From Pseudoalteromonas arabiensis (lineage in GTDB: Bacteria > Pseudomonadota > Gammaproteobacteria > Enterobacterales > Alteromonadaceae), in contig NZ_LRUF01000024.1 in NCBI RefSeq assembly GCF_001550155.1, positions 410,648 through 474,647 of the forward strand: 64,000 nt of DNA, given 5' to 3'. This document shows, one piece after another, positions 36,828 to 47,130 of this stretch (the first letter of the stretch is position 1; each line of letters opens with the position of its first letter). Below the pieces are notes generated by a model. That model ran no database searches and was not told where the DNA came from. It saw only the letters and a list, made by a program, of their open reading frames with translations. Made by a program: the position numbers and the translations under genes.

Positions 36828-37172
36828 ATGTCTTCATTAAGCACACAAAAGTGTGAAGCGTGTCGTGCGGATGCGCCGAAAGTATCTGATGCTGAATTAG
36901 CAGAATTGATTAAAATGATCCCTGATTGGGTTCCTGAAGTGCGCGACGGCATTATGCAATTAGAGCGTGTTTACAAGTTTAAAAACTTCAAGCAAGCACT
37001 TGAGTTCACAAATAAAGTGGGTGATATGGCCGAAGAGGAAGGTCACCACCCAGGTCTTTTAACCGAGTGGGGTAAAGTAACCGTTACTTGGTGGAGTCAT
37101 TCAATTAAAGGCTTACACAAAAACGATTTTATTTGTGCTGCTAAAACAGATGACGTATTTGCTGCATTATAA
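36828..37172 (+). CDS. phhB: Pterin-4a-carbinolamine dehydratase
   Basis: Regenerates the pterin cofactor of PhhA by dehydrating 4a-hydroxytetrahydrobiopterin. The 114-residue protein shows the family core [23 protein letters not shown] with the catalytic His pair at about 70-71. It forms an operon with phhA (nine-base gap) closed by a strong terminator. Confidence 0.94.
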   Translation: MSSLSTQKCEACRADAPKVSDAELAELIKMIPDWVPEVRDGIMQLERVYKFKNFKQALEFTNKVGDMAEEEGHHPGLLTEWGKVTVTWWSHSIKGLHKNDFICAAKTDDVFAAL

Positions 37173-37192
37173 AAAGTATCTCTAAAACTTTT

Positions 37193-37222
37193 AAAGGCGT
37201 AATCGCAAGATTACGCCTTTTT
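37193..37222 (+). terminator. Rho-independent terminator after phhAB
   Basis: A perfect 12-bp stem, AAAGGCGTAATC (37193-37204) and GATTACGCCTTT (37209-37220), encloses GCAA and is followed by T residues. Confidence 0.9.
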
Positions 37223-37246
37223 GCTTTTGCAAAGGGGAAAAGTAAC

Positions 37247-37837
37247 ATGATGAGAGTTTTAAGGAATACGATGAAAAATAAAAATTTATTAATTTCTACT
37301 CTGTTTATTTTTTTACCGCTTATCGATAGTTTGTTTGTTCCTCAAGTGTTTGGTATTCAATGGCATAGCCCCAAAATGATGTATCAGATAGGGGTTTATC
37401 TGATGTTTATAAAATTACTTATGGTGATAGTGGGTATTTTTATCCTTCTTAAACATGAAAGATTACTCTATCAAGATACAAAACCTATTCGTTTGATTCG
37501 GCTGTTATCTTTTATCTTCGCAGGGTTGCAAGTGGTGATAATGGCATCTGTTTGTTTTTGGTATTTAGTGGCAGGCACTCAGGCAAAGCATTTTAAGCAG
37601 CAACAACATATTAATGTTTTTACCGCAGATTATGGTGTTTTTGCTGATGTTTACCATCACTTTACTTATCTTTGTTATGACAAACAGGGTTTTTATCATC
37701 AAGAACCAATAGCTTCTTTACAATGGCTAGGGGAATTTAGTTTTACTGTGAATCAAGATGAATTAATTATTCATCATGAAGATAGCTTGGGTGAGCACAG
37801 CAAACATATTTCACTGCAAGGTTTTAATTGTTCTTAA
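37247..37837 (+). CDS. Unrecognised small membrane protein
   Basis: I do not recognise this 196-residue protein. It has about three hydrophobic segments (near residues 14-30, 47-67 and 86-108), then an aromatic and His-rich soluble tail with no metal motif I can name. Two starts are possible: ATG 37247 behind AAAGGGG, or ATG 37271 behind AAGGA. It stands 24 bases after the phhB terminator and is probably its own unit. AT-rich codon use suggests a weakly constrained or recently acquired gene. Confidence 0.6.
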   Translation: MMRVLRNTMKNKNLLISTLFIFLPLIDSLFVPQVFGIQWHSPKMMYQIGVYLMFIKLLMVIVGIFILLKHERLLYQDTKPIRLIRLLSFIFAGLQVVIMASVCFWYLVAGTQAKHFKQQQHINVFTADYGVFADVYHHFTYLCYDKQGFYHQEPIASLQWLGEFSFTVNQDELIIHHEDSLGEHSKHISLQGFNCS

Positions 37838-37991
37838 TGCAATTAACACCTTTGCTCTTATCAGATATTTCGTAAATTAATCTTTTTTCGTATTAAACAT
37901 TTCATTTACATACATTGTTTCTATACTTTGTTTAAGCATCCTATCAAGGACTCTTAATGCAGTGGACGCAACGTTAAACAGAGAGAACGTT

Positions 37992-39947
37992 ATGTTTACT
38001 AAGTTAAAGTTAAATACCCAGCTGTACCTAGCCTTTGGTGCAATGGTCCTTCTTCTTGGTGTTGTTAGTGTTGTTGCACTTATCGCACTTAATTCTGGAT
38101 ACGAAAATTTTGTAGATTATCGTGCAAATGCACGTGATAGTAATATTTCAGGTCGAATCCAATCAAATGTTTTAAGTCTTCGCTTAAGTGCTCTTAAGTA
38201 CTTAAAGGATCAGAACCAAGCAAGTATTAATGAATTTACTAATCGCTATCAATTACTAAATGATCTCATCCAATCTGGAAAGCGGCAGTTTAATGATGCA
38301 AACAAAGTTAAAGCGATCACAACCATAGAGCAAGAGGCGTTAACTTATAAATCAGCCTTTGAAAAAATTGTTAACCTCATTAATAAGCGAAATGAAATCG
38401 TATCCAACATGCTTGATGCCAATGGTAAATATATGCGAGAGGGGATCAGTGAAATAATTCAATTAAGTATGCAAAAAAATGATGTTTCAGCTTTGTTTTA
38501 CAGCTCACAAGTACAAGAGTCACTCTTATTAGGTCGTTTATATGCCGCTAAGTTTCTTGTCAATAACACGCAAGAAGAACTTAATAGGGCGAAACAAGAG
38601 TTTACAGTTTTATTGGACAAACTAGAGAGTTTGGCAAAAACAGTGAATGGCAATAAAGAGCAAACGTTACTCGCAGATATAAAACTCAGAAACAATGAAT
38701 ACATTGAAGGCTTAGTGCTCGTTAACGAAGCAATTAGCGAACGTAATAAAGTGATATCAGGTACCTTAGATAAAATAGGCCCTGCAATTGCCGAGCAAAT
38801 AGAGCAAATAAAATTAGCAAGTCAAAATCGTCAAGATGAAATCGGTCCGATGCTACAAGCTAGCAGCAAAAATGCGATTAATACGATTTTAGTGTTTTCG
38901 CTAATTATTATTGCTGTAGGGATTTTCTTAAGTATTTTTATATCTCGGCTCATAAAAGCACCTATTGGTGGCGAGCCAAGCGAAATAGCTCGTATTGTTC
39001 AATCAATAGCACAAGGAGATTTAACCTATCGTTTTAGTCAGCAGGGTAATGAAACGGGTATCTATTTAGCGATGCGGGACATGGTGGCTAAACTTAATGA
39101 AATGCTCACTCAAATCAGTGACTCAACGACTCAAGTTTCGCAAACTTCGCAAGAGTTAACTACCATCACAACAAATTCTAAGACAGGTGCTGAACACCAA
39201 TCAGACCAACTGACGCAAACAGCCACAGCAATGCATGAAATGTCTGCAACAATCAATGAAATAACCCAAAGTGCGCAATTAGCGGCAGAGGCAGCTACAA
39301 AAGCAGATAACGAGGTTTTAACAGGCACACAAGTGGTCTCGCAAACGCATGCTGCGATGGGAGAACTTGTAGAAACCATGCTTCATGTTAGTAAAACTAT
39401 TGCTAATTTAGAGGCTGAGACAGAGTCTGTTGGCTCAATACTGGATGTGATCAGAGGGATAGCGGATCAAACTAATCTACTTGCTTTGAATGCAGCAATT
39501 GAAGCTGCAAGAGCAGGAGAGCAAGGGCGCGGGTTCGCAGTTGTTGCTGATGAGGTTAGATCATTAGCTAGTCGTACTCAACAGAGCACCGAAGAAATAC
39601 AAGTAATGATTTCAAACTTACAAAATGAAGCGAAGAAATCAGTAGACTCAATGAAAGAAAATATGGTCAGTGTTGAGCAAACAGCAGAAAAAACAGAGCA
39701 AACAGGCAGCGTGCTTGAACAAATATCGCAATCAGTAGGGACCATTAAAGATATGAATGTACAAATAGCGAGTGCTTCTGAAGAGCAAAATGTTGTCAGT
39801 CAGCAAATTAGTGAAAGTGTGCAGCATGTGAATGAGAAAGCTCATGAAACAATGGATGGAGCAGAGCAAGCTGCTGCTATTGCTGATGGGCTGGCGCAAA
39901 CAGCGCTGGAACTTGATCAGATTGTGAAGCAATTTAAAGTTGCTTAA
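37992..39947 (+). CDS. Methyl-accepting chemotaxis protein
   Basis: Transmembrane chemoreceptor, 651 residues from the ATG at 37992; the longer reading frame adds ten codons from a GTG without support. Order: first membrane helix (about 12-34), a periplasmic all-helical ligand region of about 260 residues compatible with an HBM-type bundle, second helix (about 302-324), HAMP ([20 protein letters not shown]), and the signalling domain with the hairpin tip [32 protein letters not shown] written here around residue 500. No CheR-binding pentapeptide ends the tail. Ligand unknown. Confidence 0.92.
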   Translation: MFTKLKLNTQLYLAFGAMVLLLGVVSVVALIALNSGYENFVDYRANARDSNISGRIQSNVLSLRLSALKYLKDQNQASINEFTNRYQLLNDLIQSGKRQFNDANKVKAITTIEQEALTYKSAFEKIVNLINKRNEIVSNMLDANGKYMREGISEIIQLSMQKNDVSALFYSSQVQESLLLGRLYAAKFLVNNTQEELNRAKQEFTVLLDKLESLAKTVNGNKEQTLLADIKLRNNEYIEGLVLVNEAISERNKVISGTLDKIGPAIAEQIEQIKLASQNRQDEIGPMLQASSKNAINTILVFSLIIIAVGIFLSIFISRLIKAPIGGEPSEIARIVQSIAQGDLTYRFSQQGNETGIYLAMRDMVAKLNEMLTQISDSTTQVSQTSQELTTITTNSKTGAEHQSDQLTQTATAMHEMSATINEITQSAQLAAEAATKADNEVLTGTQVVSQTHAAMGELVETMLHVSKTIANLEAETESVGSILDVIRGIADQTNLLALNAAIEAARAGEQGRGFAVVADEVRSLASRTQQSTEEIQVMISNLQNEAKKSVDSMKENMVSVEQTAEKTEQTGSVLEQISQSVGTIKDMNVQIASASEEQNVVSQQISESVQHVNEKAHETMDGAEQAAAIADGLAQTALELDQIVKQFKVA

Positions 39948-39955
39948 AAGCACTT

Positions 39956-39983
39956 ATTCAAGCCAGCTATTGCTGGCTTGAAT
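39956..39983. terminator. Stem-loop between the chemoreceptor gene and the BCCT gene
   Basis: ATTCAAGCCAGC (39956-39967) pairs perfectly with GCTGGCTTGAAT (39972-39983) around TATT. It is symmetric between convergent genes but has no T-run, so it is probably a bidirectional terminator of moderate strength. Confidence 0.65.
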
Positions 39984-40029
39984 AATGCCACATCGATTAA
40001 ATCACAGAGATACAAGCTAGCTTTACTTG

Positions 40030-42060
40030 TTAATCTTTACGTGTGTCTAACATATCATCATGTTTTTCTAAATCCCAAGGAAGATCGCCTGGACTGTTAT
40101 CTAAAAAGTGTAAATAGTTTTCAAATTGGTCGAGAATATCTTTCACAACATCATTTTCTTCAAAGCCATAAATATCGTATGACAACCCACCGCGACGTAA
40201 AAACACTTCTGCACGATAATACAGTTGCGATTCACTATCTGCAGCGGCGGGCTCGGCATATGCGAAGCCCGGTTTAACATGTTCGGTAAGCCTAATATCA
40301 TATACAAAGTCGACATGGTGATGGCGTGTTACTGTTAGATATGCTCGGCCAATATCACTGTCAATATCAACAGTGGCTTGCCAATTACGGTTAATTAGCT
40401 CGCTTTGAACTTCTTTCATAGCAGTTACAACAATCTCGTTTATAAATGCATGCACCTCTTGCTTATTAGGGTAATCAATCATTGCTTTTAAGCGATGTTT
40501 CCACAGAGAAAGGTCTAAATTTTTATTAATGAGCGTATGAGCTTGTAAACTCATATCTCGGTGGCCCTCAATACGAAGAGCACGCCATAGCCCCGCACAG
40601 GCTAGTAGCATAATAATAGCAAAGGGCAGGGCACTGGCTATGGTCATTGTTTGAAGTGCTTTAAGGCCACCTGCTAAAAGTAATACCGCAGCAACAGCAC
40701 CTTCGAGTACAGCCCAAAAAACTCGCTGCCAAGCAGGGGTATGAATACTGCCGCCTGATGCTAATGAATCAATAACTAATGAACCCGAATCAGATGACGT
40801 CACGAAGAACGTGATAATCAAAATAACAGTTAAGAAAGAGGCAAATGATGAAAGCGGTAACGCATTGAATAATTGAAATAAAGCAACAGCGTGATTTGCT
40901 TCAACATCAGTAATAAGTGAATTTAACCCTTCGTTCATTATCAAGTTTAATGCTGTGTCACCAAAAATGGAAAACCATAAAAAAGTAAATAAACTAGGCA
41001 CTAACATGACACCCACAACAAATTGCCTGATTGTTCTACCACGGCTTATTTTTGCTATAAACATGCCAACAAAAGGGGCCCAAGCGATAGTCCAGCCAAA
41101 GATAAATAGTGTCCAATTTCCTATCCAGTCACTGCGGGTATATGCTTGTAAGTTAAAGGTTCTTTCTACAATTCCACTTAAGTAGCTACCTGTATTTTGT
41201 AAAAATGATTCTAAGATATGGATACTTGAACCAACAAAAAATACAAACAACATTAACGTTATAGCGATAGCCATATTGAGTATAGATAGGCGTTTTACTC
41301 CCTTATCTAACCCCGCTACTACCGATAAAGTTGCAGCACCGGTTATGACGGCTATGGTGACAATTTGCACTGTAGTACTAATGGGAATATCTTCCCACAA
41401 ATAATGTAAGCCAGCATTAATTTGCGTAACAGATAAGCCTAATGTGGTTGCAATCCCGAACAAGGTTCCCAAAATTGCAAATATATCGACGCAATGACCA
41501 ATAGGGCCATGGATCTTATCACCAATTAGCGGGTATAAGGCTGAGCGAATGGATAATGGAAGACCATGGCGAAATGCAAAGTAGGCAAGAACAAGACCGA
41601 CGACGCCATAAATTGCCCAAATGTGAAAGCCCCAGTGAAAAAATGCGATTTGCATCGCTTGCTTTGCTGCATCAATAGTTTCTGCTGCGCCACTAGGCGG
41701 TGAGGAATAGTGAAGCACAGGCTCTGCAACACCGAAGTAAAGAAGTGCCACACCATAGCCTGCCGAGAAGAGCATAGCAAACCACTCTAAAGAGCTATAT
41801 TCGGGTTCTGCGTGAGCGGGGCCTAACTTTATATTACCCCAGCTAGAGGCTGCTATGGACACTATAAATACTAAGAATACCGCAACAGATAACATATAAA
41901 ACCAGCCGAAGGTTTCTGTTATCCAAGATAGCGTTACTGAAAATGCTTTACCTGCTTGTTCAGGATCACTGATTGTACCAAGCACAAGTAAAAAGATAAT
42001 AGAGACTGCCGGTAAAAATACGGGTAGTAAAATAGTTGAGCGTAAGGTTTTTCTTGCCAT
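40030..42060 (-). CDS. BCCT family osmolyte transporter (BetT-like)
   Basis: Betaine/choline/carnitine transporter with about twelve membrane helices and a long cytoplasmic C-terminal tail (about 160 residues from position 515), which in BetT-like members senses osmotic stress. From the ATG at 42060, behind AAAGGAT, it has 676 residues. Family motifs include WGNIKLGPAHAEPEYSSLEWFAMLFSAGYG and the aromatic-box region WTIAWAPFVGMFIAKISRGRTIR. A proton- or sodium-coupled choline or betaine importer is likely; the exact substrate cannot be set from sequence. Confidence 0.9.
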   Translation of the reverse strand: MARKTLRSTILLPVFLPAVSIIFLLVLGTISDPEQAGKAFSVTLSWITETFGWFYMLSVAVFLVFIVSIAASSWGNIKLGPAHAEPEYSSLEWFAMLFSAGYGVALLYFGVAEPVLHYSSPPSGAAETIDAAKQAMQIAFFHWGFHIWAIYGVVGLVLAYFAFRHGLPLSIRSALYPLIGDKIHGPIGHCVDIFAILGTLFGIATTLGLSVTQINAGLHYLWEDIPISTTVQIVTIAVITGAATLSVVAGLDKGVKRLSILNMAIAITLMLFVFFVGSSIHILESFLQNTGSYLSGIVERTFNLQAYTRSDWIGNWTLFIFGWTIAWAPFVGMFIAKISRGRTIRQFVVGVMLVPSLFTFLWFSIFGDTALNLIMNEGLNSLITDVEANHAVALFQLFNALPLSSFASFLTVILIITFFVTSSDSGSLVIDSLASGGSIHTPAWQRVFWAVLEGAVAAVLLLAGGLKALQTMTIASALPFAIIMLLACAGLWRALRIEGHRDMSLQAHTLINKNLDLSLWKHRLKAMIDYPNKQEVHAFINEIVVTAMKEVQSELINRNWQATVDIDSDIGRAYLTVTRHHHVDFVYDIRLTEHVKPGFAYAEPAAADSESQLYYRAEVFLRRGGLSYDIYGFEENDVVKDILDQFENYLHFLDNSPGDLPWDLEKHDDMLDTRKD

Positions 42061-42547
42061 AAATAAATCCTTTATTTTAAAGCTAACTTTAAGCGTACTT
42101 ACCAACTACCTTATTGGATCAAACCATTAATAGCTAGTTATAAAGGATTGTTTTTAAATATATTGATTGCTTTTCCAATATTAAGGGGGAGTTAATAAAG
42201 ATGTACTAAGCGCATCAAAAATAAGTGCATTAACGTTAACTGGTAGACTCTAATTTAGGAGTACACAACTCGTACTAGATAGTATAAATAAAGTAGCTCC
42301 TAATTTACTATTTTAAGCCTTCTTTTAAGGGGAGAATTTAAAGTTTACCTTGCACCTCAACTTCTTAACCTGTTTGTAATTGTTCGGCACCTCGGATAAT
42401 AACTATATCGCCAGCACTAAAAATCACTTCAGTGAGGTAAGCAGTGGGTCAGAAGTAACGCCAAATAATAGCAAAGCAGATACACGATGAAACATATATG
42501 TGAAATAAGGTGTCACAATTTAAGCAAAAACTTAAATAGACGAGTAT
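42061..42547. other. Long intergenic region between the BCCT gene and dapD
   Basis: About 490 AT-rich bases upstream of the BCCT gene. I see no supportable gene, tRNA or mobile-element end. Small features only: an imperfect inverted pair (TAATTTAGGAG near 42251 and CTCCTAATTTA near 42297), and the palindrome TCACTTCAGTGA at 42424-42435. The BCCT promoter and osmotic control sites must lie here but could not be assigned. Confidence 0.45.
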
Positions 42548-42577
42548 AAAAAAGCGCCAACCATTATGGCTAGCGCT
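42548..42577 (-). terminator. Rho-independent terminator after dapD
   Basis: On the minus strand AGCGCTAGCC pairs with GGTTGGCGCT, a ten-pair stem containing G-U pairs, followed by six T residues. It closes the map-glnD-dapD unit. Confidence 0.75.
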
Positions 42578-42604
42578 GTTATGAAAACCTGCTATTGCAA
42601 GCAG

Positions 42605-43432
42605 TTACTCGTCAATTGAACGAAGGAGGGCATTAATACCCACTTTTTCACGAGTTTGTTGATCTACTTTTTTTACGATGATGGCAGCGTAAAGGCTGTG
42701 TGAACCATCTTTTGAAGGCAATGAGCCTGGCACAACAACTGCACCGGCAGGTACGCGACCGTAATGGATCTCACCTGTTTCACGGTCATAAATGCGCGTA
42801 CTTTGGCTGATGTATACACCCATTGAGATAACGGCGCCTTCTTCAACAACAACACCTTCAACAATCTCAGAGCGTGCGCCAATAAAGCAGTTGTCTTCGA
42901 TAATCGTAGGGTTTGCTTGCAGTGGTTCAAGTACGCCACCTATGCCTACACCACCAGATAAGTGTACGTTTTTACCAATTTGAGCACACGAGCCAACGGT
43001 TGCCCATGTATCAACCATGGTGCCTTCATCAACGTAAGCGCCGATGTTGACATAAGATGGCATGAGTACCACGTTTTTGCCTACGAAACTCCCTTTACGA
43101 GCAACCGCATTAGGCACAACACGCATGCCACCTTGTTGGAATTGCTCTGGTGTGTAGTCGCTAAATTTAAGTGGTACTTTGTCGTAGAATTGATTAACAC
43201 CATCGTTCATTGGCTGGTTATCACGAATACGAAAAGATAATAGCACCGCTTTTTTCAACCATTGATGTACAACCCACTCACCACTGATTTTTTCAGCAAC
43301 ACGCGCAGCGCCGCTATCAAGTAGTTCAAGTGCGTCGACAATAGCTTGTTTCACGTCGCTTGATACCGTGCTTGGGCTGATGCTATCGCGGTTGTCCCAA
43401 GCGTTTTCGATCATGGTTTTTAAATCTGACAT
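42605..43432 (-). CDS. dapD: 2,3,4,5-tetrahydropyridine-2,6-dicarboxylate N-succinyltransferase
   Basis: Succinylates tetrahydrodipicolinate in the lysine/meso-diaminopimelate pathway, using succinyl-CoA. The 275-residue protein has an alpha-helical N-domain and a left-handed beta-helix of hexapeptide repeats from about residue 100 ([33 protein letters not shown]). The order map-glnD-dapD, all minus, matches E. coli. It lies nine bases after glnD. Confidence 0.96.
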   Translation of the reverse strand: MSDLKTMIENAWDNRDSISPSTVSSDVKQAIVDALELLDSGAARVAEKISGEWVVHQWLKKAVLLSFRIRDNQPMNDGVNQFYDKVPLKFSDYTPEQFQQGGMRVVPNAVARKGSFVGKNVVLMPSYVNIGAYVDEGTMVDTWATVGSCAQIGKNVHLSGGVGIGGVLEPLQANPTIIEDNCFIGARSEIVEGVVVEEGAVISMGVYISQSTRIYDRETGEIHYGRVPAGAVVVPGSLPSKDGSHSLYAAIIVKKVDQQTREKVGINALLRSIDE

Positions 43433-43441
43433 AAGGTCCTC

Positions 43442-46060
43442 TTATTCGGTTTCTGCGTTGAGTTTTTTACGCAATGCTTGATGAATTTTTGCTTGTTCTT
43501 CGTCTGTTAATGCTTGGTATTCGTTATTTGATACCACGAAGAAATCTTCTGCACGTTCACCGACAGTGGTGATCCGTGCGGCATGAATATGTAATAAGTG
43601 TGCTTGAAACACTTCGGCAATTTTCGTGAGTAACCCAGGAATATCCACTGCCTGAATTTCGATTAAACTGCGATCTTTTCGGGCATGCGGTCTAAGCACA
43701 ATTTTGGGTTTAATATTAAAGTCTTTAAAACGCTGTGAGCGGTTCTTTTTAAAACGAATTTTCTTTTTAGGATCACTAATTGCGGCATCAAGTGCGCGTT
43801 TAATACCTTGCGCACGATTACTGGCAATTGGGTCGCCATTCACTTCCAGAATAACAAAACTAAATAGCACATAACCGTCTTTTGTCGTGAGGACTTGTGC
43901 ATGTTGAATTTGTGCTTTTTTAGAGCCGATGACACTGACTAAACGAGCGAACAGCCCGCCTGAGTATGGACTATAAGCAAATACTTGCGTTCCCCCATGC
44001 ATGGCGGTATCAGACACCATCACACTGGGCTGGCTTAAGTCCTCACAATTGAGTAAATGTTCGGTGTGCCATGAAATTTGTTGTTCACTAAAAGCGGTAA
44101 AGTAATTAGCTTTAAAGCGACTCCAAATTAAGTCGATTTGATCTTCGTTACAGCCGTGGTTCAATAAGCGTTGTTTAGCTTGTTGTTTTTTATCACGAAT
44201 TTGGTCACGTTGGTCCATCGGGTTTTCAAGCCCTAAACGAAGTGCGCGCTGGGTGTGTAAATAAAGCTCTCGTAGTAGGGTATTTTTCCAATCGTTCCAC
44301 AAGTTATCATTGGTGGCACGAATATCGGCTAATGTTAAGCAATATAAGTAATCGAGTTGACGCTCTGTTTTTACTTTACTGGCAAAGTCTTTAATGACAT
44401 CAGGGTCATTGATATCTTTACGCTGCGCCGTGACCGACATGAGTAAATGATTAGCAACAAGCCACGAAATGAGTTTTCCATCGGATGCTGGAAAGCGATG
44501 AAGCTTAGCAAAGGCAAGGGCGTCTACAGAGCCAAGCTCTGAGTGATCGCCACCACGACCTTTGGCAATATCATGGAAAATACCTGCTAAATAAAGTAGC
44601 TCAGGTTTATCCATGCGCGTGACAATTTCACTACATAGCGGAAACTCGCTGACTTTTGATTTATCAAAATACTTGTAAATATTGTTGATTAATTTATGCG
44701 TGTGCTCATCCACGGTGTAAGCATGAAAGAGGTCAAACTGCATTTGTCCAAAAATATTTCGCCATTGCGGTAAATAGGCTGCAATCATGCCGTGCTTGTG
44801 CATAAGCGTGAATGCACGACCCATGCCGTTTGGATGCTTTACAAGTCGTAAAAATGCTTCGCGGCAGGCTGCGTAATCTTGTAAATCACCGAGTAAACGG
44901 CGTCGTACTTGGCGCATTGTACGTATGGTACTTGGGTAAATATGGGTGATTTCAGGATTGTCAGCAATATGCTCGAACAACACAAATAGTTGATCACGGC
45001 GGAAAAACACCGATGGGTTTTTTACCCGAATTTGATGACCAATACGCTCAAAGTTACGATCGAGCTCAACGACAGGTAACTCACCAGCGCCTGGTAAAAT
45101 GCTTTGCTCAAAGTATGAAAGCAGCATTTGATTAAGCTCACGTACGCGGCTCATAATTCGGAATAAGCGTTTCATCATGCGCTCAACAGAAGCTTTACCA
45201 TCACTACCAAAACCAAGTATTTCAGCAGCGTGAGGTTGATGATCAAACAATAAGCGGTTTTCAGAGCGTCCTGCGGCTATATGCAATGCAAATCGAATAT
45301 TCCATAAGTTTTCTAAGCATTCAGAGAGCTCTTGATATTCTTCGTGAGTAAGATAGCCGTGATTAATGAGCTCTTGTAATGTTTCTGCTCTAAAGTGTTT
45401 TTTTGCCACCCATATAATGGTTTGTAAATCACGTAAACCACCGGGGTTTTCTTTAATATTTGGCTCAAGGTTATAGGCTGTGCCGTGACACTTTTTATGA
45501 CGTAAATTCTGTTCTTGCACTTTCGCCAAAAAGAATTCATCAGAGCGCCAAATGGGTGTATCGACTAAATGTCTTTTGAGTTTTTCAAACTCAATATGAT
45601 TACCGAAAATGAGTCGGCTCTCGAGTAAGCTGGTGGCAAATGTCACGTCTTCGCGCTTTTGTTCTAATGCTTGTTCTATGGTGCGAACGCTGTGACCAAT
45701 TTCTAAGTTGAGATCCCAAAGCATAGTGACGAACTGACCAATCTTTTCACACACCGCATCACTTGGTTGCTCACTAACTAGCAACATAAAGTCGATGTCG
45801 GAGTAGGGGTGTAATTCGCCACGGCCATAACCACCTACCGCGATAAGGGCTAAATCACTTTCGTGTGCAAGGTCGTAATCATGGAACAGTTTAATCAATA
45901 AGCGATCGATAAACTCAGCGCGGGCATTGATTAAGTTGCTGACGGGTTGTTTAGAAAATTCGTTCTGAAGCCATTTGTAAAAATAACTTGAACAGTCGCG
46001 ATAGTCGCTAAGTTGCTCAGCTTGGCTAAGCAACTTCTTTACTTTATTGGGTAATGCCAC
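43442..46060 (-). CDS. glnD: Bifunctional uridylyltransferase / uridylyl-removing enzyme
   Basis: Nitrogen sensor that uridylylates PII proteins when glutamine is low and removes UMP when it is high. The 872-residue protein has the nucleotidyltransferase motif GGYGRGELHPYSDID at 76-90, an HD hydrolase domain with HDIAKGRGGDHSELG (about 495-510), and two C-terminal ACT domains (about 690-770 and 800-872) that bind glutamine. It sits 12 bases after map. Confidence 0.96.
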   Translation of the reverse strand: MALPNKVKKLLSQAEQLSDYRDCSSYFYKWLQNEFSKQPVSNLINARAEFIDRLLIKLFHDYDLAHESDLALIAVGGYGRGELHPYSDIDFMLLVSEQPSDAVCEKIGQFVTMLWDLNLEIGHSVRTIEQALEQKREDVTFATSLLESRLIFGNHIEFEKLKRHLVDTPIWRSDEFFLAKVQEQNLRHKKCHGTAYNLEPNIKENPGGLRDLQTIIWVAKKHFRAETLQELINHGYLTHEEYQELSECLENLWNIRFALHIAAGRSENRLLFDHQPHAAEILGFGSDGKASVERMMKRLFRIMSRVRELNQMLLSYFEQSILPGAGELPVVELDRNFERIGHQIRVKNPSVFFRRDQLFVLFEHIADNPEITHIYPSTIRTMRQVRRRLLGDLQDYAACREAFLRLVKHPNGMGRAFTLMHKHGMIAAYLPQWRNIFGQMQFDLFHAYTVDEHTHKLINNIYKYFDKSKVSEFPLCSEIVTRMDKPELLYLAGIFHDIAKGRGGDHSELGSVDALAFAKLHRFPASDGKLISWLVANHLLMSVTAQRKDINDPDVIKDFASKVKTERQLDYLYCLTLADIRATNDNLWNDWKNTLLRELYLHTQRALRLGLENPMDQRDQIRDKKQQAKQRLLNHGCNEDQIDLIWSRFKANYFTAFSEQQISWHTEHLLNCEDLSQPSVMVSDTAMHGGTQVFAYSPYSGGLFARLVSVIGSKKAQIQHAQVLTTKDGYVLFSFVILEVNGDPIASNRAQGIKRALDAAISDPKKKIRFKKNRSQRFKDFNIKPKIVLRPHARKDRSLIEIQAVDIPGLLTKIAEVFQAHLLHIHAARITTVGERAEDFFVVSNNEYQALTDEEQAKIHQALRKKLNAETE

Positions 46061-46072
46061 AGGGGCTGGCTC

Positions 46073-46858
46073 CTAGTGTTCGATGATCCTGTCAATAGTA
46101 TCATCTGATCGGAGCGTTAAAATTTCAACACCATTTTCAGTCACTAACAGCGTATGTTCCCACTGCGCAGACAATGAACGGTCTTTTGTTACTACGGTCC
46201 AGTCATCTTTAAGCAACTTACATTGGCGTTTACCCGCATTAACCATAGGTTCGATTGTTAAGCACATGCCCGCTTTTAATACTTCACCAGTACCTGCTTT
46301 GCCGTAGTGCATAACTTGTGGCTCTTCGTGGAACTCTGCACCAATACCGTGACCACAGTATTCACGTACAATCGAATAGCTAAAGCTTTCAGCGTATTTT
46401 TGAATCGCAGCACCAATGTCACCTAAGCGAACGCCAGGTTTCACCATTTTAATGGCAAGGTACAGGCTCTCTTGTGTTACTTCAGCAAGGCGCTTACCTT
46501 GGATATTTGGTGTACCAACATGGAACATTTTAGATGTATCGCCATGGTAACCGTCTTTGATTACAGTTACATCAATATTGACGCTGTCACCTTCTTTAAG
46601 TGGTTTGTCATTTGGGATACCGTGACAAATTACATGGTTCACTGAGGTGCAAATTGATTTTGGGAAACCGTGATAGTTAAGCGGTGCTGGAATAGCATCT
46701 TGAACGTTAACAATATAATCGTGACAAATTGTATTTAGTTCATCTGTGGTTACACCTGGCACCACATGCGGTTCAATCATTTCAAGTACCTCGGCGGCTA
46801 AGCGCCCGGCAACACGCATTTTTTCGATTTCTTCAGGGGTCTTGATCACAGCACTCAT
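46073..46858 (-). CDS. map: Type I methionine aminopeptidase
   Basis: Removes the initiator methionine from nascent proteins. The 261-residue enzyme shows the binuclear metal site of type I enzymes: HGIPNDKPLKEGDSVNIDV with the first Asp, DGYHGDTSKMF with the second, GHGIGAEFHEEPQV with His and Glu ligands, and LTIEPMV near the end. It heads map-glnD-dapD and diverges from rpsB, as in E. coli. Confidence 0.97.
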   Translation of the reverse strand: MSAVIKTPEEIEKMRVAGRLAAEVLEMIEPHVVPGVTTDELNTICHDYIVNVQDAIPAPLNYHGFPKSICTSVNHVICHGIPNDKPLKEGDSVNIDVTVIKDGYHGDTSKMFHVGTPNIQGKRLAEVTQESLYLAIKMVKPGVRLGDIGAAIQKYAESFSYSIVREYCGHGIGAEFHEEPQVMHYGKAGTGEVLKAGMCLTIEPMVNAGKRQCKLLKDDWTVVTKDRSLSAQWEHTLLVTENGVEILTLRSDDTIDRIIEH

Positions 46859-46916
46859 TGAGGCTCCAAAGTTGTTTTTCAGGTCATTTTTCAGTGCACA
46901 AATTTTGCACTGAATG

Positions 46917-46945
46917 TTGAGTTTTCAATTTTAATATGGTATAAA
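46917..46945 (+). promoter_or_regulatory. Promoter of rpsB-tsf
   Basis: TTGAGT (46917-46922) lies 17 bases from TATAAA (46940-46945), followed by the GC-rich GCGCGCCG discriminator typical of growth-regulated translation genes. A perfect 8-bp hairpin TCAGTGCA/TGCACTGA (46891-46913) lies just upstream and could be an operator in the divergent map-rpsB gap. Confidence 0.75.
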
Positions 46946-46951
46946 GCGCGC

Positions 46952-47130
46952 CGTCTTTTTACAAATAAATTCTTAACTGATTTTTTGTATTTAAGGCAAA
47001 CACAATTTTATTTTAACACACACACGTATCGTCACATACACTTGGGTGCACATAAGTTACAAATTAACTTAGGTGTTGGTGCTATGGGATATGTGGAGGC
47101 CTAACCCTAAACTATTAGAGGAATTTACAA
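46952..47130 (+). promoter_or_regulatory. Long rpsB 5' leader, possible S2 autoregulatory RNA
   Basis: About 180 transcribed bases precede rpsB. They contain a 7-bp hairpin TAAGTTA/TAACTTA (47053-47071) and a GGGATATGTGGAGGCCTAACCC segment (47085-47107) that can fold between its GGG and CCC ends, then the AGAGGAA ribosome site. In gammaproteobacteria ribosomal protein S2 represses its own rpsB-tsf mRNA through a structured leader; that this leader does so is inferred. Confidence 0.5.

Noticed and set aside
42500..42552. Possible 20-codon peptide near 42490 in the BCCT-dapD gap
   Set aside because: Too short, no ribosome site and no context; it runs into the dapD terminator.
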